The notes beneath the pieces are model-generated. The model worked only from the letters and a program-made list of their open reading frames with translations. It was not told where the DNA came from and searched no databases. Shown one piece after another: positions 23,195 to 34,829 of a stretch of 64,000 nucleotides of DNA. Made by a program: the position numbers and the translations under genes. How positions within the stretch are numbered: the first letter of the stretch is position 1; every line of letters begins with the position of its first letter. The stretch is from Pontederia crassipes (lineage: Eukaryota > Streptophyta > Magnoliopsida > Commelinales > Pontederiaceae): NCBI GenBank assembly GCA_030549335.1, contig CM060194.1, positions 72,018,077 through 72,082,076 of the forward strand, given 5' to 3'.

Positions 23195-24484
23195 ATGGGC
23201 ATCGCCGGAGTCGTCACCGTCGTTATCGCCGCTGCCATCACCGCTAGCCTAATGGTGTCGCCTACGCCGGTGTCAGCCCACAACATCACCGCGATCTTGG
23301 AGGGCTTTCCGGAGTATTCGCAGTACAACAGCTACCTCACGCAGACGAAGGTGTGCGACGAGATCAACTCTCGGGAAACGGTAACCTGTCTCGTCCTCGA
23401 CAACAGCGAAATGTCTACGCTTGTCGCCGGCCGGCCGCTCGCCGCCGTCAAGAACGCCCTACGTCTTCTCACCCTCCTCGACTACTTCGACCCTCCGAAG
23501 CTCCATTCCCTCTCCCGCGGCTCAACGCTCAGCACCACCCTTCTTCAGACCACCGGCAATGAGCCCGGAAACCTGGGCTTCGTCAATATCACGAACCTGC
23601 GCGGCGGCCGCGTCGCCTTTGCGTCCGCTGCTCCCGGTTCCAAGTTCGACTCCTCCTACACGAAGTCCGTGAAGCAGGTTCCTTACAACCTCTCGGTGCT
23701 CGAAGTTTCCGCCCCCATCGTTTTTGACGGCCTCTTCGACGTCGCGACCACCACTTCTTCCAACCTCACCGCCCTCCTGGAGAAAGCCGGCTGCAAGACC
23801 TTCGCAGGACTGCTCGTGTCCTCCGGCGTGCTCAAGATCTTCCAGGACGCCATGAGCAAGGGCTTTACGCTTTTCGCTCCCAACGACGAGGCCTTCAAGG
23901 CGCCCGACGTGCCCGACCTCAGCTCTCTCACCAGCGCTGAGCTGGTCACACTGCTGCAGTACCACGCGCTGCCCACCTACAGCCCAAAGGCCTCCCTCAA
24001 GACCGCTAGGGGCCGAATCGCCACGATGGCCTCGAGCGGCGCCGGGAAGTACGATCTCGCCGTCATCACCCGCGGCGACGACGTGTCCCTCGACACTGGG
24101 GTCGACACCTCCCGCGTCGCCAGCACTGTCCTCGATGACGCTCCCGTCTCCGTCCTCACGGTCGATAGCCTCCTCCTTCCCTCGGAGCTCTTCGGTAAGG
24201 GGCCGGTGCCATCGCCTGGCCCGGCGACGGCAGCGCCGTCGAAGTCGCCCTCGCCCTCCCCTTCAGTGGAGGCACCCGCACCGGCAAAGAAGGCTAAGGC
24301 CCCACCGCACAAGCCACATTCCCCACCGGCGCCACCGACGGCAGCACCGGAACTATCACCTGCCGATGCGCCGGTCCCTGTCTCGGACAATGTTGCGGAC
24401 GAGAAGAATGCCGCGGCGACAATGACGAAGGGAACTGCTTTGGCGGCGGCGGCGGCCTTGTTTGCCTCGACGATGGTGTTGTAA
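23195..24484 (+). CDS. FLA: Fasciclin-like arabinogalactan protein (FLA8/FLA10-like)
   Basis: A single exon encodes 429 residues. The ATG at 23195 is preferred over the in-frame ATG at 22829 because the latter would translate the GA repeat ahead of the signal peptide. Residues 1-28 form a signal peptide ending VSA before HNITAILEGFPEYS. Two FAS1 adhesion domains follow: the first to about residue 165, with NLGFVNIT and SYTKSVKQVPYN, the second about 180-325, with KGFTLFAPNDEAF and VLTVDSLLLPSELFG. Next comes a Pro/Ala/Ser-rich arabinogalactan region and a hydrophobic C-terminal tail (TALAAAAALFASTMVL) that fits a GPI-anchor signal. Such proteins sit on the outer plasma membrane and affect cell-wall architecture. 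The two-FAS1 layout and motifs match the FLA8/FLA10 group. Third codon positions are strongly GC-rich. Subgroup placement is from memory. Confidence 0.93.
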   Translation: MGIAGVVTVVIAAAITASLMVSPTPVSAHNITAILEGFPEYSQYNSYLTQTKVCDEINSRETVTCLVLDNSEMSTLVAGRPLAAVKNALRLLTLLDYFDPPKLHSLSRGSTLSTTLLQTTGNEPGNLGFVNITNLRGGRVAFASAAPGSKFDSSYTKSVKQVPYNLSVLEVSAPIVFDGLFDVATTTSSNLTALLEKAGCKTFAGLLVSSGVLKIFQDAMSKGFTLFAPNDEAFKAPDVPDLSSLTSAELVTLLQYHALPTYSPKASLKTARGRIATMASSGAGKYDLAVITRGDDVSLDTGVDTSRVASTVLDDAPVSVLTVDSLLLPSELFGKGPVPSPGPATAAPSKSPSPSPSVEAPAPAKKAKAPPHKPHSPPAPPTAAPELSPADAPVPVSDNVADEKNAAATMTKGTALAAAAALFASTMVL

Positions 24485-27400
24485 TATGTGAAACATGGAA
24501 TCGGTGTCTGCGTGGAGTCTTCGGACCCAGTGAGTGAAGAATCGTCGTGGCTTATTCTTAAAAATTAAAATTGATCATTTCTTGCTCTCCCTATTTCTCT
24601 AATTTTATTGACCACGTTTAAATTTTAAGTTGTTAGCTAAAACTCCTGCCGCTTTATTTGTTATCTTAGAGATGATGGCGCCTGGTCCATTTCTACAATG
24701 ATTGCTTTTATCTTTTTATCTGGACATGGCATGCACGGAATGATAGCAAGAGATGTGGATCTGTTCCTGAATTCTTCTACACATTTTTGCTTAGTTTTTA
24801 GAAAACTTTCTGACATATTCTTCGTCTCCTAACGATGGTTACAATGTCAGCACAATATTTTGTCCCCGTTTTGGAGGCTGTGGGCGTATCAATTTGAGTT
24901 GTGTGGGGTTGGTTGTTTCATGAAGAAGTCCGTCCCTACTATCCGAATGCGCGGCGTAACGTTTGCGTGTAACATGGAATTGGCGTGATTCCGATACCTT
25001 CCACCTTTTTTTCTTCGGTATGGCCGCAGCTGATGGGGTTTAAAGTTGAGACTTTAAAAAAGTGCTTAACAAGTGAAAAAAATGCGTTAGTGGATGCATT
25101 AATGACTGCACTTTGAATACCTGGTGTTGACTGGGTTTGGACTCGCCCGCATGTTGCAGATGGATATGGTTTAATGAATGCCATAATATTTTTGGATAAA
25201 TGCAGCTATGTTGAGCGTTGAGGTTTCTGTAGAAGGACTATTCTAGGTAATATTGATTAGTTTCTGCAACTGTAGACTCCTGTTTTTGGAAGGTCTTTCT
25301 GTTCAAGTGAACTTGGTCTGCTTTCTTGTTCCATATTCCAATATTACTTTTGTATTTAGTTGGTCATGCACTCATGTGTGTTCATGATTCTTTATGCCCC
25401 TTCGGTGGAAACGAACGGCATCCTTGCAGTAATTGATATTAGGATCATGGTCCTGATGGTAGGTTGGTGATCATTCTAACATTTTATTAAGAGAAGTAAT
25501 GTGGTCAACCATATTTGATGTTTTCTTACATAAGCAAGAAGTCTTCTTTTTTTAAAAAAAAAAAATTTGGGGGTGTGATAAACAAGAAGTATTTCTTTTC
25601 AGTCTACATCCATTCAAAGTTAAAGTTGAAATTATGAATTTTCGTGGATCTTACTAATTAATTGTGTCTGCTTTAAATAGTAATGATGTCACTATTATCA
25701 GATAATAATAATCATGTCACTATTATCGCATTTGACTTCATCATAGAGACGTACATAGGATTTAAATAGCAGAAGGGGTATTTTCTTTGGGTTCTCGAAT
25801 TTTCTTCTAAAATCCTCTCAAAACACTGGGAGTTTTTTGGCCTAAAATTAGGAGGATATCTCCAACAATTTATATTACTCTGTTTGGCAATGGGAACCCA
25901 TTGAAACCAAAGAGTTAGTTTTAAATGGCTAGACCCATTGAAACAAAAATATTTTACATTTACAAATAATTGAATTCAAAATTTTTGTTAAGCTAGGAGA
26001 AGCTCTTTATCAATTCATCCCCTAACCAATATTGTAAGATCTGACCCGGCCATCGATCCAGATTGTATAACAGGTTAGGTTGGATCGAGTTGAACCGAAT
26101 GGTCGGACCGGGTAAAATAAATTAATAAAAAATAAAATAAGTTCAAGTGACTAATATAATATTATTATTATGTAACATATTATTTAGCAAAATATAATGT
26201 AATATAATAAAATAATTCAGATCAAACAATGTAATAAAGTAAGCATAAATTAAATTATCAATTGAATATTTTTTAAATAAAAAATATTGTGAGAATTATA
26301 AAAAAATAATGATATCAATGAAATTTTATATATGTGATAAAGAATAATATTGAAACATAAATTTAACTATATATATAATATTCTAAAAGAAATTAATACT
26401 TTTTGTGCATTTTTTTTATATTTTACAACTTGACCTGGTCGGATCGGTCAAACTTGTCGGGTCGGCCGGTTGAACTCGGATTTGACCGAATCAAAACGGG
26501 TCAACTTCATGACCGGATTTTGGATGACTCACGGACCGTTTTAGTGCTCGGACATCTGTCCGACTGAGCCGGGCCGAGCCGGCTAACTCCTGTTGGTATG
26601 AGTTCTCTTATTGCTCCTCACAAATGGAATGAGATTTCTTATTGCTCACAAATTTAAGAGCACAGCAACACAATGGGGCATTTAGGGCTGGTTCAAGGCC
26701 CAAGCAAGTGAAGTTCTTGCTTGAGGCTCTCAATTATTTTAGGCCGTTAGTGATTAATATATTAGTCACTTATATTAATCAGTTTGTTAATGCTCCTTAA
26801 ATTTTGACCTCATAATCATATATTTTTTTAGGCCTCATAATTACTCCAATCAATACAAATTAATTTTTTATCTCGTTAATTGATTTTTTAATTAATCATG
26901 ATTTTAATTGGCTCCCTTTTTTTATAGATTCATTTACTCAAATATTTGATAATTCTCCTTAAAATTTGGGCTGTAATCAACCATTAATTATTTCATATAT
27001 TCTTCTCTTTCCATAAAATATCAGAATTTTTCTAATCTTTATTATTAAAATATTGCCAAAATGTTCATATTTTTTTGTTAGCAATAAAAATAATAATTCC
27101 AAAAATATGAATGAATGTTTTTTTTTACTGCACAAGAAGAATGTACTAATTCTATTGCTTCGGTTGGAAAAGAAGCTTTTCAAAATTAAAATTGATAAAA
27201 TATTATTGAAGATGAACAATGTCTCAAAAAAAGATTAAATGACTTAGCTACCTTATCAAATAGAAAAAAATGTTAGGAGAGATAAATTATGAAAATTTAA
27301 TTAGTAATTTTACATTTTAAAAAATTAGAAAATAAATTTTAAATAAAATTTTTTATTATATAGTAGGTCTTTGTTGAATCTTGCTTTAGACCTCTCCACT

Positions 27401-29656
27401 CTGGAGTCTGGAGGCATACTTTGGCGTTTAACGTAAAAATAATGGCTAGACCGATTTCAAACGGGGCCGTATGTGGTAGTGTATCTCTGAAGCAAAAGTA
27501 AATACATGTAGTCTTACTCAGATATAATTAATTAAAGATAAAAAGGTTTATGGTCGATTTAGGTGATTTCTTTCATCATCCAATTGTACATTTTTTGAGA
27601 GACTATTTGCCTAATCATATAAGTCGGTCTAGAAGCCATTTTAATTTTTTTGTTTAATAAATTAAAATATTTATAAGCACTTACTTTTTTGTTAATAAAT
27701 TAGAACAGTTCAATTTATTTTGTGGACAAAAAGTTGATCAATAAATATATTATTTTACTCTTAGAACGTACATATTTTTTTTCACATATTTTGTCTATTA
27801 TAATATTACTTTTCATTATATAAAAATATGAATATTTAATTTATATAAGTGCTTTATGCAATGACAGGGCACCGTGTCGTGGGGTCATTTTTCGTTCGAC
27901 GGACCCATGCGACGTCTAAACGTGCCCAACGTCTAAGTAAGTTCTTTTGAGTGCTTTGTGGAAGTTTGTTTCTATCATTTTTTTATGTCAGTTTTTTGAA
28001 CGCTTGATCCCGTGCGGACATTTTGATGAAGACGTTTGTAAACAAATGAGCACCTAGGCGGAATGCTTTATGAGTTGTCATCCCACGTTTACTATTTTGA
28101 ATAATAGAATGATTACAAAGGTTTTGAAAAGAGCTCTAACGGTCTTTTCTTATTATACGTTAGACTCGTGAGGTGGCTTTGCGTCATGTGACGTGGAAAA
28201 TAAGATAAGGGGTGCATTTTTTTTAAGTGCATCCAATATCTTGAAATTAAAATTAAGTACAAAACTGAATAAAAAAAATAACTCAACCGCACGTCCCTTT
28301 GTCCTTTCCTCTTCTTCATTCGTTAAAGTATCATAACATTATACTTGGTTAATCAGAGTAAAACATTAATGTATAATTTTTTTCTAGATTAGAAAGGGAG
28401 GTTTATGAAAATGTAAGCAAAATAAAAACTGAAATTAAAAATTTATGCATAAATTGAATTCGTAACTTTTAAATTTTAGAATAGAGGAGTGTGCTACTTG
28501 GGAAAAAAAAGTTATAGTTGAAGCAAATGTTTGTGGGAATATATAAAAGTTGTCAAAAATTGCGGTTGAATCGCAACGTCCGAGGTTTGCCAAAGAAGGC
28601 GAAATGTGGACAGTGAGTCACGTGTCCCTCCAGATTTTGTTCGGCGAGATGTGTGACGCCGTTGTTCCGCTTCCAAATTTTGTTTTGCTTTTGCCCGTCT
28701 GGCAGCCATAAACAATTAATTTCGACGTTTTGTTTATGCAAGGTGTCAAATGTTGGGTGGAGTTTCGCGAGCGACTTCTCCTCGTGTGAATAAAATTTTT
28801 ATTTTATTTTTTTATAAATAAAAAGAGTTTTTATTGAAAATTTTGTATTAGAAATCATCTAATCGACTTAACGTCACGTGAATTGGAGTCATCAATATCG
28901 TTTCGCAATACGAACTAAAAAAACTTTTATTATTCAAGTGATTAATAAGAAAATGCTATGCAATTCTAAGGTAAAGTTGGATATGAGAGGTGGATGCAGA
29001 TTGTAATATTCTTTTTGCTGCCATTATATAAAAAAATAAGTTATCGATATTTAATATTATTAGTAATTAATTAATTGAAACTCCATCAAATGATCTTCAA
29101 AATTAAGCTCAAAATTATTAGCTCCCATCAATTTAAAACATAACTCTAATAATTAGTTATGCTAATCTAATTTGGAATCCCAATTGATGTCCTATGAAAT
29201 TTTCATGGCATTTGTACTTTGAACATATTTTTTTTTGCCACCTTAATATCTAAAAAGCGGTGTCCATTGATCAATCTCGCGATGTTAAGAGTGATGTACT
29301 GATCAAAATTTTTGACTACAATCGAATTCGACTAATTTGATTTCGTCTCAGGTAGCATGTCTAATTTTGACAAATAAAACTTTTAACGAAATTTTTTTAC
29401 GTTTATACAAATTTGAACTCAAAATCTTTACTTCACGACTCCATCCCAACTCCTGCTGCTACTTTGAAGATATTTCATTGCCGTCGGTTTTGAAATTTTG
29501 AATCCTAACTGGCAGAATGGATGGTGGCAGCTCGAAAAGAGTAGAAAGTAGTAAGGTCAAGTAATCTGAAAAATGACAGAGTAGTAAGGTCACTGGATCT
29601 GTAACTACGACCATACTTTACACGCACAACAACTTCTGTGAATTTATTTTCAATAT
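24485..29656. other. Long intergenic region without recognised genes
   Basis: This region holds the FLA 3' UTR and AT-rich spacer. About 26040-26600 is studded with ACCGG/GGTCGG motifs like those in the hAT element at 13888, but no matching ends were found, so it may be a decayed relative. Short frames (for example 24939-25184, 26977-27238, 28113-28741) show no recognisable domain. Confidence 0.6.
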
Positions 29657-30350
29657 AGGGCAAATTAAAAATGTCTGAATTTTTTTTATTATTCTCAAAT
29701 TTAGTTTGATTTTTCATTTTTACAGAAAAATTATATTTTCAAATTTAACCTCAACCTCTGTTTTTTTGTAAAAAAATTATGAAGTTTAATTTAATTCTCA
29801 CATCTAATATAAAAACTTTTACTTTAAAAATTTTAAATTACTTACATATAATAACCCAACGGATCATCACATAGATAAGTTAGAATAGGTAAAAATTTAA
29901 ATATTTTTTTTACAATTTTGTTAGTAAATTAATTTAATTTTTAGCCTATTTTAATTAGATAAACTAAAATAGCTATGAGTAAATTTTAGCCTATTTTGTA
30001 AAATTGTTATGGATAAATTGCATAAAGTTGTAAAAATGATAAAACAACCTGTTTTGTTATTAGATAAAATAAAACCAGTATGAACTTATGAACTTATTTT
30101 ATCTAATTATAAAAATTTAACTCATTTACTAACAAGGTTGTAGAAGATATTTTAGTTTTTACCTTTTATTTTTTAAACTTATCTTTGTGACGATCCATTG
30201 AATTATTAATACTTTATTTATAACTAATTAAAAGTTCATAAACAAAAGTTTAGGTTAAATTTGACAAAATCAAAGTTTGTGATATTTTACAAAAATAAAA
30301 GTTAGGGCGAAAATAACAAAAATCCAACTTTTTTTAATGCAATTTACCCT
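29657..30350. mobile_element. Fold-back MITE of about 694 bp
   Basis: The left end AGGGCAAATTAAAAA and right end GCAATTTACCCT are inverted copies, and the arms match imperfectly for about 110 bp (left TTCAAATTTAACCTCAACC; right GGTTAAATTTGACAAA). Central AT-rich sequence is also partly self-complementary. No coding sequence is present. The flanks both contain AATATA, but an exact target duplication could not be fixed. Confidence 0.6.
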
Positions 30351-31586
30351 TTAATATATGCATGAATACAACACTCCCACCCTGCAATTGGATGTGTAGT
30401 ACTAATTTTTTATCATTTAATTAATTAAATTGCTAATGTAATCTATTCATGAAGTTATATACGTTTATTGGACTAATACAATAATTTAAAATATGATACA
30501 AGGGAAATAAATTACGATAATCAAATAATTTATAATTAAATAAATTAATAGGACGTCTGGCTCTCCACAATTTTCTTTTTTAATTTTGTTACTTTTTCTA
30601 TACATTTTCTCTCCAATTTTTCTATGTCCCAATGAATCAGCATCTCCCCATTTGGATCACTAATAAAACTTATTTCTAAGTTTTTTTTTCAAACACCTCA
30701 TTTTTTAAGCTGTGGGTCTCATAACAATGATCATGCATGGGATAAACAATTTTTCTGAGTTCCGGATGGCATTTGGAACTCCGTGCTCCAAGCCTCCAAC
30801 ACTGGCAACACCACGAACATCTCCAAACTGGTTGTATTTTATTTTATTTTTCTTTTACCCATTTTTAATGTTTTTTCATAATTTAAATTTGTTGATCTTC
30901 ACTCCACGTTATTTTTTAAACTTTGTTTACAAATATTTTCTAGTGACATTGTTTAGTAAAATGTTAAATATTGTTTTATTCACAATATTAAATTAATGTA
31001 TAATGACAAACATATGTTCTTTTAATACTTTTCCATAAAAAAATAAATTCCATCTTAAGTTTAATAAAAAAGTATCAACTGATTTGTATTTAGTTTAGGA
31101 AAAGTTTACTAATGTATAAAAAATAACTAAATTAAATAATATCCAGGCTTTAATTTGGACGTTTCCATTCTTTTCTTATTGAAGAAATAAAACCAAAGTA
31201 TATACAGTTACAAACTTTTCTTATATTAAGTATTAATTATTCAATGAAATTTATAAACTTATATTTGTTGATCCTTCCATACCCAAGAATTAGACAAATA
31301 TTATTTGAAATACATATATTTTAAAATAGTGTTTAAAAAACAACGTTGACTGAAGGATAAATCAAAACAATTAGAAACACTCCTCCATCGGGCACAAAAA
31401 TGTTAGAGAGAGAATATATCGAAGATAACGAAATGCCAAAAAAAGTGGAGAAGAAATGGGCAAATAAAAAGTGGCATAATGACACCAATAAAGACACCCC
31501 GACTAATTTATAAACAATCCTTTGCGCCCAAATATCGGACACACCACTTTCATTCTTCTGATATTTTTCCAATCAATTTTATACAA
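30351..31586. other. AT-rich intergenic DNA, nothing recognised
   Basis: No gene, RNA or clear element was seen. Small frames at 30712-30996 and 31333-31572 lack recognisable domains. Confidence 0.6.
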
Positions 31587-31825
31587 AAACAAACGAAGAG
31601 TACAACAATAACAATAACAAAGCCTTATCCCATTAGGTGGGGTCGGCTACATGGATCATACGACGCCAATTCGTTGATCCATGTTCATAAGATTCGACAT
31701 GATTTTATGTTGGCTGTCGGGGCCTAACACAACCCTCCTCCTTTATCCGGGCTTGGGACCGACTATAAAATATAGGCGGAGTTACCGGCTATAAAATATA
31801 GGCGGAGTTAAACAAACGAAGAGTA
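31587..31825 (-). mobile_element. SINE (Au-like) with perfect 16-bp TSD
   Basis: The insert (31603-31809, 207 bp) is flanked by AAACAAACGAAGAGTA at 31587-31602 and 31810-31825. On the minus strand it reads CCCGGATAAAGGAGGAGGGT, then TGTAGCCGACCCCACCTAAT, then GGGATAAGGC and a GTT/ATT tail. It is in reverse orientation to the copy at 11759-11900. Its 5' part contains a 27-bp tandem duplication (CTATAAAATATAGGCGGAGT). The long intact target duplication implies a fairly recent insertion. Confidence 0.85.
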
Positions 31826-32012
31826 TTAAAAAAAAATTATTGAATCCATGCTTAATAAATTCCTCTTGGAGAGGTCAAATTACCATGCTATTTTCTGTTG
31901 TTGGCCACCTTTTTGTTCGCAATAAATATTTCTAGTCAATTTAGGCTCCATAACAGGAAAAAAAGTTTAGGACATAAAATAAAACACATTAGTTTATAAC
32001 ATTGTTTCCATT

Positions 32013-32015
<3 letters not shown>

Positions 32016-32066
<51 letters not shown>
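32016..32066. repeat. (TA)n microsatellite downstream of CCS
   Basis: A TA run of about 48 bp lies just beyond the CCS stop codon, probably in its 3' UTR. Confidence 0.9.
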
Positions 32067-32069
<3 letters not shown>

Positions 32070-32092
32070 GTGTTGCAAGAAAAAAGAAGAGT

Positions 32093-34829
32093 CTAGGTAG
32101 ACTCCCATATGGTGACTCCATCACAGGTGCAAATCTTCTTGTAGTTCTCACCAACACCTGCACTTCTTGCAATGACTGCAGCAGCAATACCCACATCTGA
32201 CTTGTCTTCGGTTTGATAAACCACAACAGAACGACCAATGAGATCAGAAACTCGAATCATCTGTTTAGAACCTGAAAAGTTGGCTTCACCACTCTCAAGA
32301 ACTTCAAGTGTCCCCAGGTCACCTAGTAGCTGTATGTGAAAGATAATTGCTTAGTGACGCATAAAATAACACGACAAGGTTTGAGGTTGATACGAAACGA
32401 ATTGATGACATATCAACTTCAGAAAAGGATAATCTTAATTCATGTGCTATTTGAAATTACAGATAGGGTAATATACAGAAACAGAGATTAATAATATGAA
32501 AACAAATTGAAGACAGTAGAAATACTAAACACCTTCATGACGGCAGAGTTCCTGGTTCAAAAGGAATGCCTTGTCCTTGTTATGTTATCAACAAGACGAA
32601 TTATGGTCTTATTCACTAGCAACAGTTAATTCTAATTAAATTGTTCAGGTAAGCATTCATATTCAACAACGAGAATATAAATTTCAGAGTGAAGCTTTTG
32701 ACTTTGCATCATAGAGCAATCTAAGTTGATAAAATAACCAAAGGTCCTGAGCGATGCCTACTAATTACTATGTACCTGATTGTTTCGTAAAGGCTAACAA
32801 ATTGGAGCGATTAAAGGAGTGATTAATACTTGGTCGTCGCAAAAAGATGTTGGACTTGTTATGCATGCACTGTTTCCAGATTTGAACACAACAGTGCAAG
32901 ATATAACAAATAGGAAATACGCTGCAAATTGAAGTAAAAAGTAAATGAACAAGAACCATTAGACACTGTCAATTTGACACAAACTTTACATGTCTCTAGA
33001 AAGCTATATACCTTTCCAGAAATTTCTGGCAGGTTAAAAATTTTGCCAGTGCTTGCTGCTCCTCCAGTCAAATCTCCAAACTCATTTATGGACCATCCAT
33101 GTTTACCAGGAGTCAATCCACTGAAGTTGGCTTCAATCCTTGCCATTTCCATGTTCACTTGAGCCATGCGAACAACACCATATACCACAGGGCCTTTGAA
33201 CTCCGCCACAGCAGCAGAAACTAGGAAATCTAAGAGAAAGAAAATGTTCACATTCTCATCATCAGGATGAGAAAGGGCGTCTATAAATTTTTTAAGGAGA
33301 GCGAGATATAGGAAATAGTCCATTATCATAATGTATGAAACTTGTTTTCGAATTATGGCAAATTTCACAAATCATGCAGTAGTAAATTGACTGGTAAAAT
33401 AAGCACAAGACAGCTTAATATTAATAGTAGCATCTTATAGTCACACAATGAGAAATATTTTTATCAGTACCTATATGTGTAAGTTAATATCAAGATATCA
33501 TCATTAAGTAATGGATTAATGGTCTCATAATCTCATCCACACATGCACGCACAATGGGCAGTTAAGATAGGAAACAGAAGAAATGAATACCATTCGGATT
33601 TCCTTGTCCAATCAATCGAGCATTGCGTCCTGTCTGTTCAAGAGTATCTATCATGGTCTTCACAGGAAGTGATCCAAGGACTCTAACAACTTGATTACTC
33701 AGATCAACGTCCACATTCATAACTCCTGCACATGCACAGAAAGAAAAACAAAAAGGGGAAACAGCTTAAAGATAAGTTCAACTCTTACAAGAATAAGCTA
33801 AAAACTTCATTATGTGAAAACACATGACTGCGTGAGGTATCAAAGCTTCATCAGTTACCATCAAGTTTTAGTAGATTGTCCTTCACAGCTGACACACAAC
33901 CTTCACATTTCATTTCCACCATGAATTCTGTCTGAAGTGATTAGAAGTAAGAGCATCACACCTAAACATCAAATTCAACATAGGACTCTAACCAAATCAA
34001 GTGTTTGTAACAACCAGCAAATCAATAATTCCTCTAATCAAAAGGTGCCTTTTTGCAAAAGAAATTGGTGCTTAACAGAGTGGATCGAAGAGGTTCACAT
34101 TATGAAGTTTGATAGCTTAAGAAGTTTGAAGACGCCTAAAAAGAAGCCTCACTAATGTACTAATATCCCTAATTCACCACTGAAACTTTATGGACAGGTT
34201 ACGGACGCCATAACCATTGTCAATACTAGGCAGTAAAAGTAGTAGAGTATAAAGGCCTGTAAGCCGAGTAATATTTGCACAATGCGTGAATCATTTAACT
34301 CTCAATCCCATTTTAGAAGACTTCATAGTTCAAAGAACCGTCGTCAATTCTGTTACATATTCTTCTACGAAAAAATGCAGATAAATGACGAAGCTAAAGG
34401 AAACTAACAAACTCCAAAACTTATAAAACTCACCAAAAGCTCTGGCAAAGTCCCATCACGCTGTAACAAAAGAAGAAGAAGGGGACACGAATAAGAACTA
34501 ATACAAGCAAATCAATTCAATTCATCAAAGAGATTAAACATTGACGAAAAGAGAAGAAAATACACGAAAACCTCGTTAGCGGATTTGGGTTCCGCCACGG
34601 GAGGTCCCATACGGACGGCTGCGGTCTTCGAGGGGACCAAATTAAAGGAATTGATCGAAGGCCCCGAGAGAAAGATAGGCGATAACTTGTTGCTGTTGCT
34701 GCGAGCGCTCGCGAACCAAGAGGAGAAGGTGGAAGCAGACGGAGACGAAGAAGAAGCAGAAGAGAGAGCGGCTGCTGCGGCGACGGCAGCAGGGAGAGCA
34801 GTGCCCAAGACTCTAAGAACACCCACCAT
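32093..34829 (-). CDS. CCS: Copper chaperone for superoxide dismutase (CCS)
   Basis: Six exons (34829-34572, 34460-34434, 33931-33859, 33725-33591, 33229-33012, 32329-32093) join in frame to 315 residues. The protein delivers Cu(I) to Cu/Zn superoxide dismutase. Residues 1 to about 70 are rich in Ala and Ser with few acidic residues and look like a plastid transit peptide. A heavy-metal-associated domain follows with copper site MKCEGC (M102, C104, C107). The central SOD-like domain has GPVVYGVVRMAQ, HGWSINEFGDLTGGAASTG and GDLGTLE. The C-terminal copper-transfer motif is CTC (C304, C306) before DGVTIWEST. The start at 34829 was chosen because translation from the in-frame ATG at 34892 would precede the transit peptide with an unrelated stretch. 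Met74 could start a cytosolic form. Length and domain order match plant CCS. Confidence 0.95.

Noticed and set aside
26040-26600. ACCGG/GGTCGG-rich stretch as a second hAT element
   Set aside because: Composition is similar to the element at 13888, but no matching terminal repeats or 8-bp duplication could be found.
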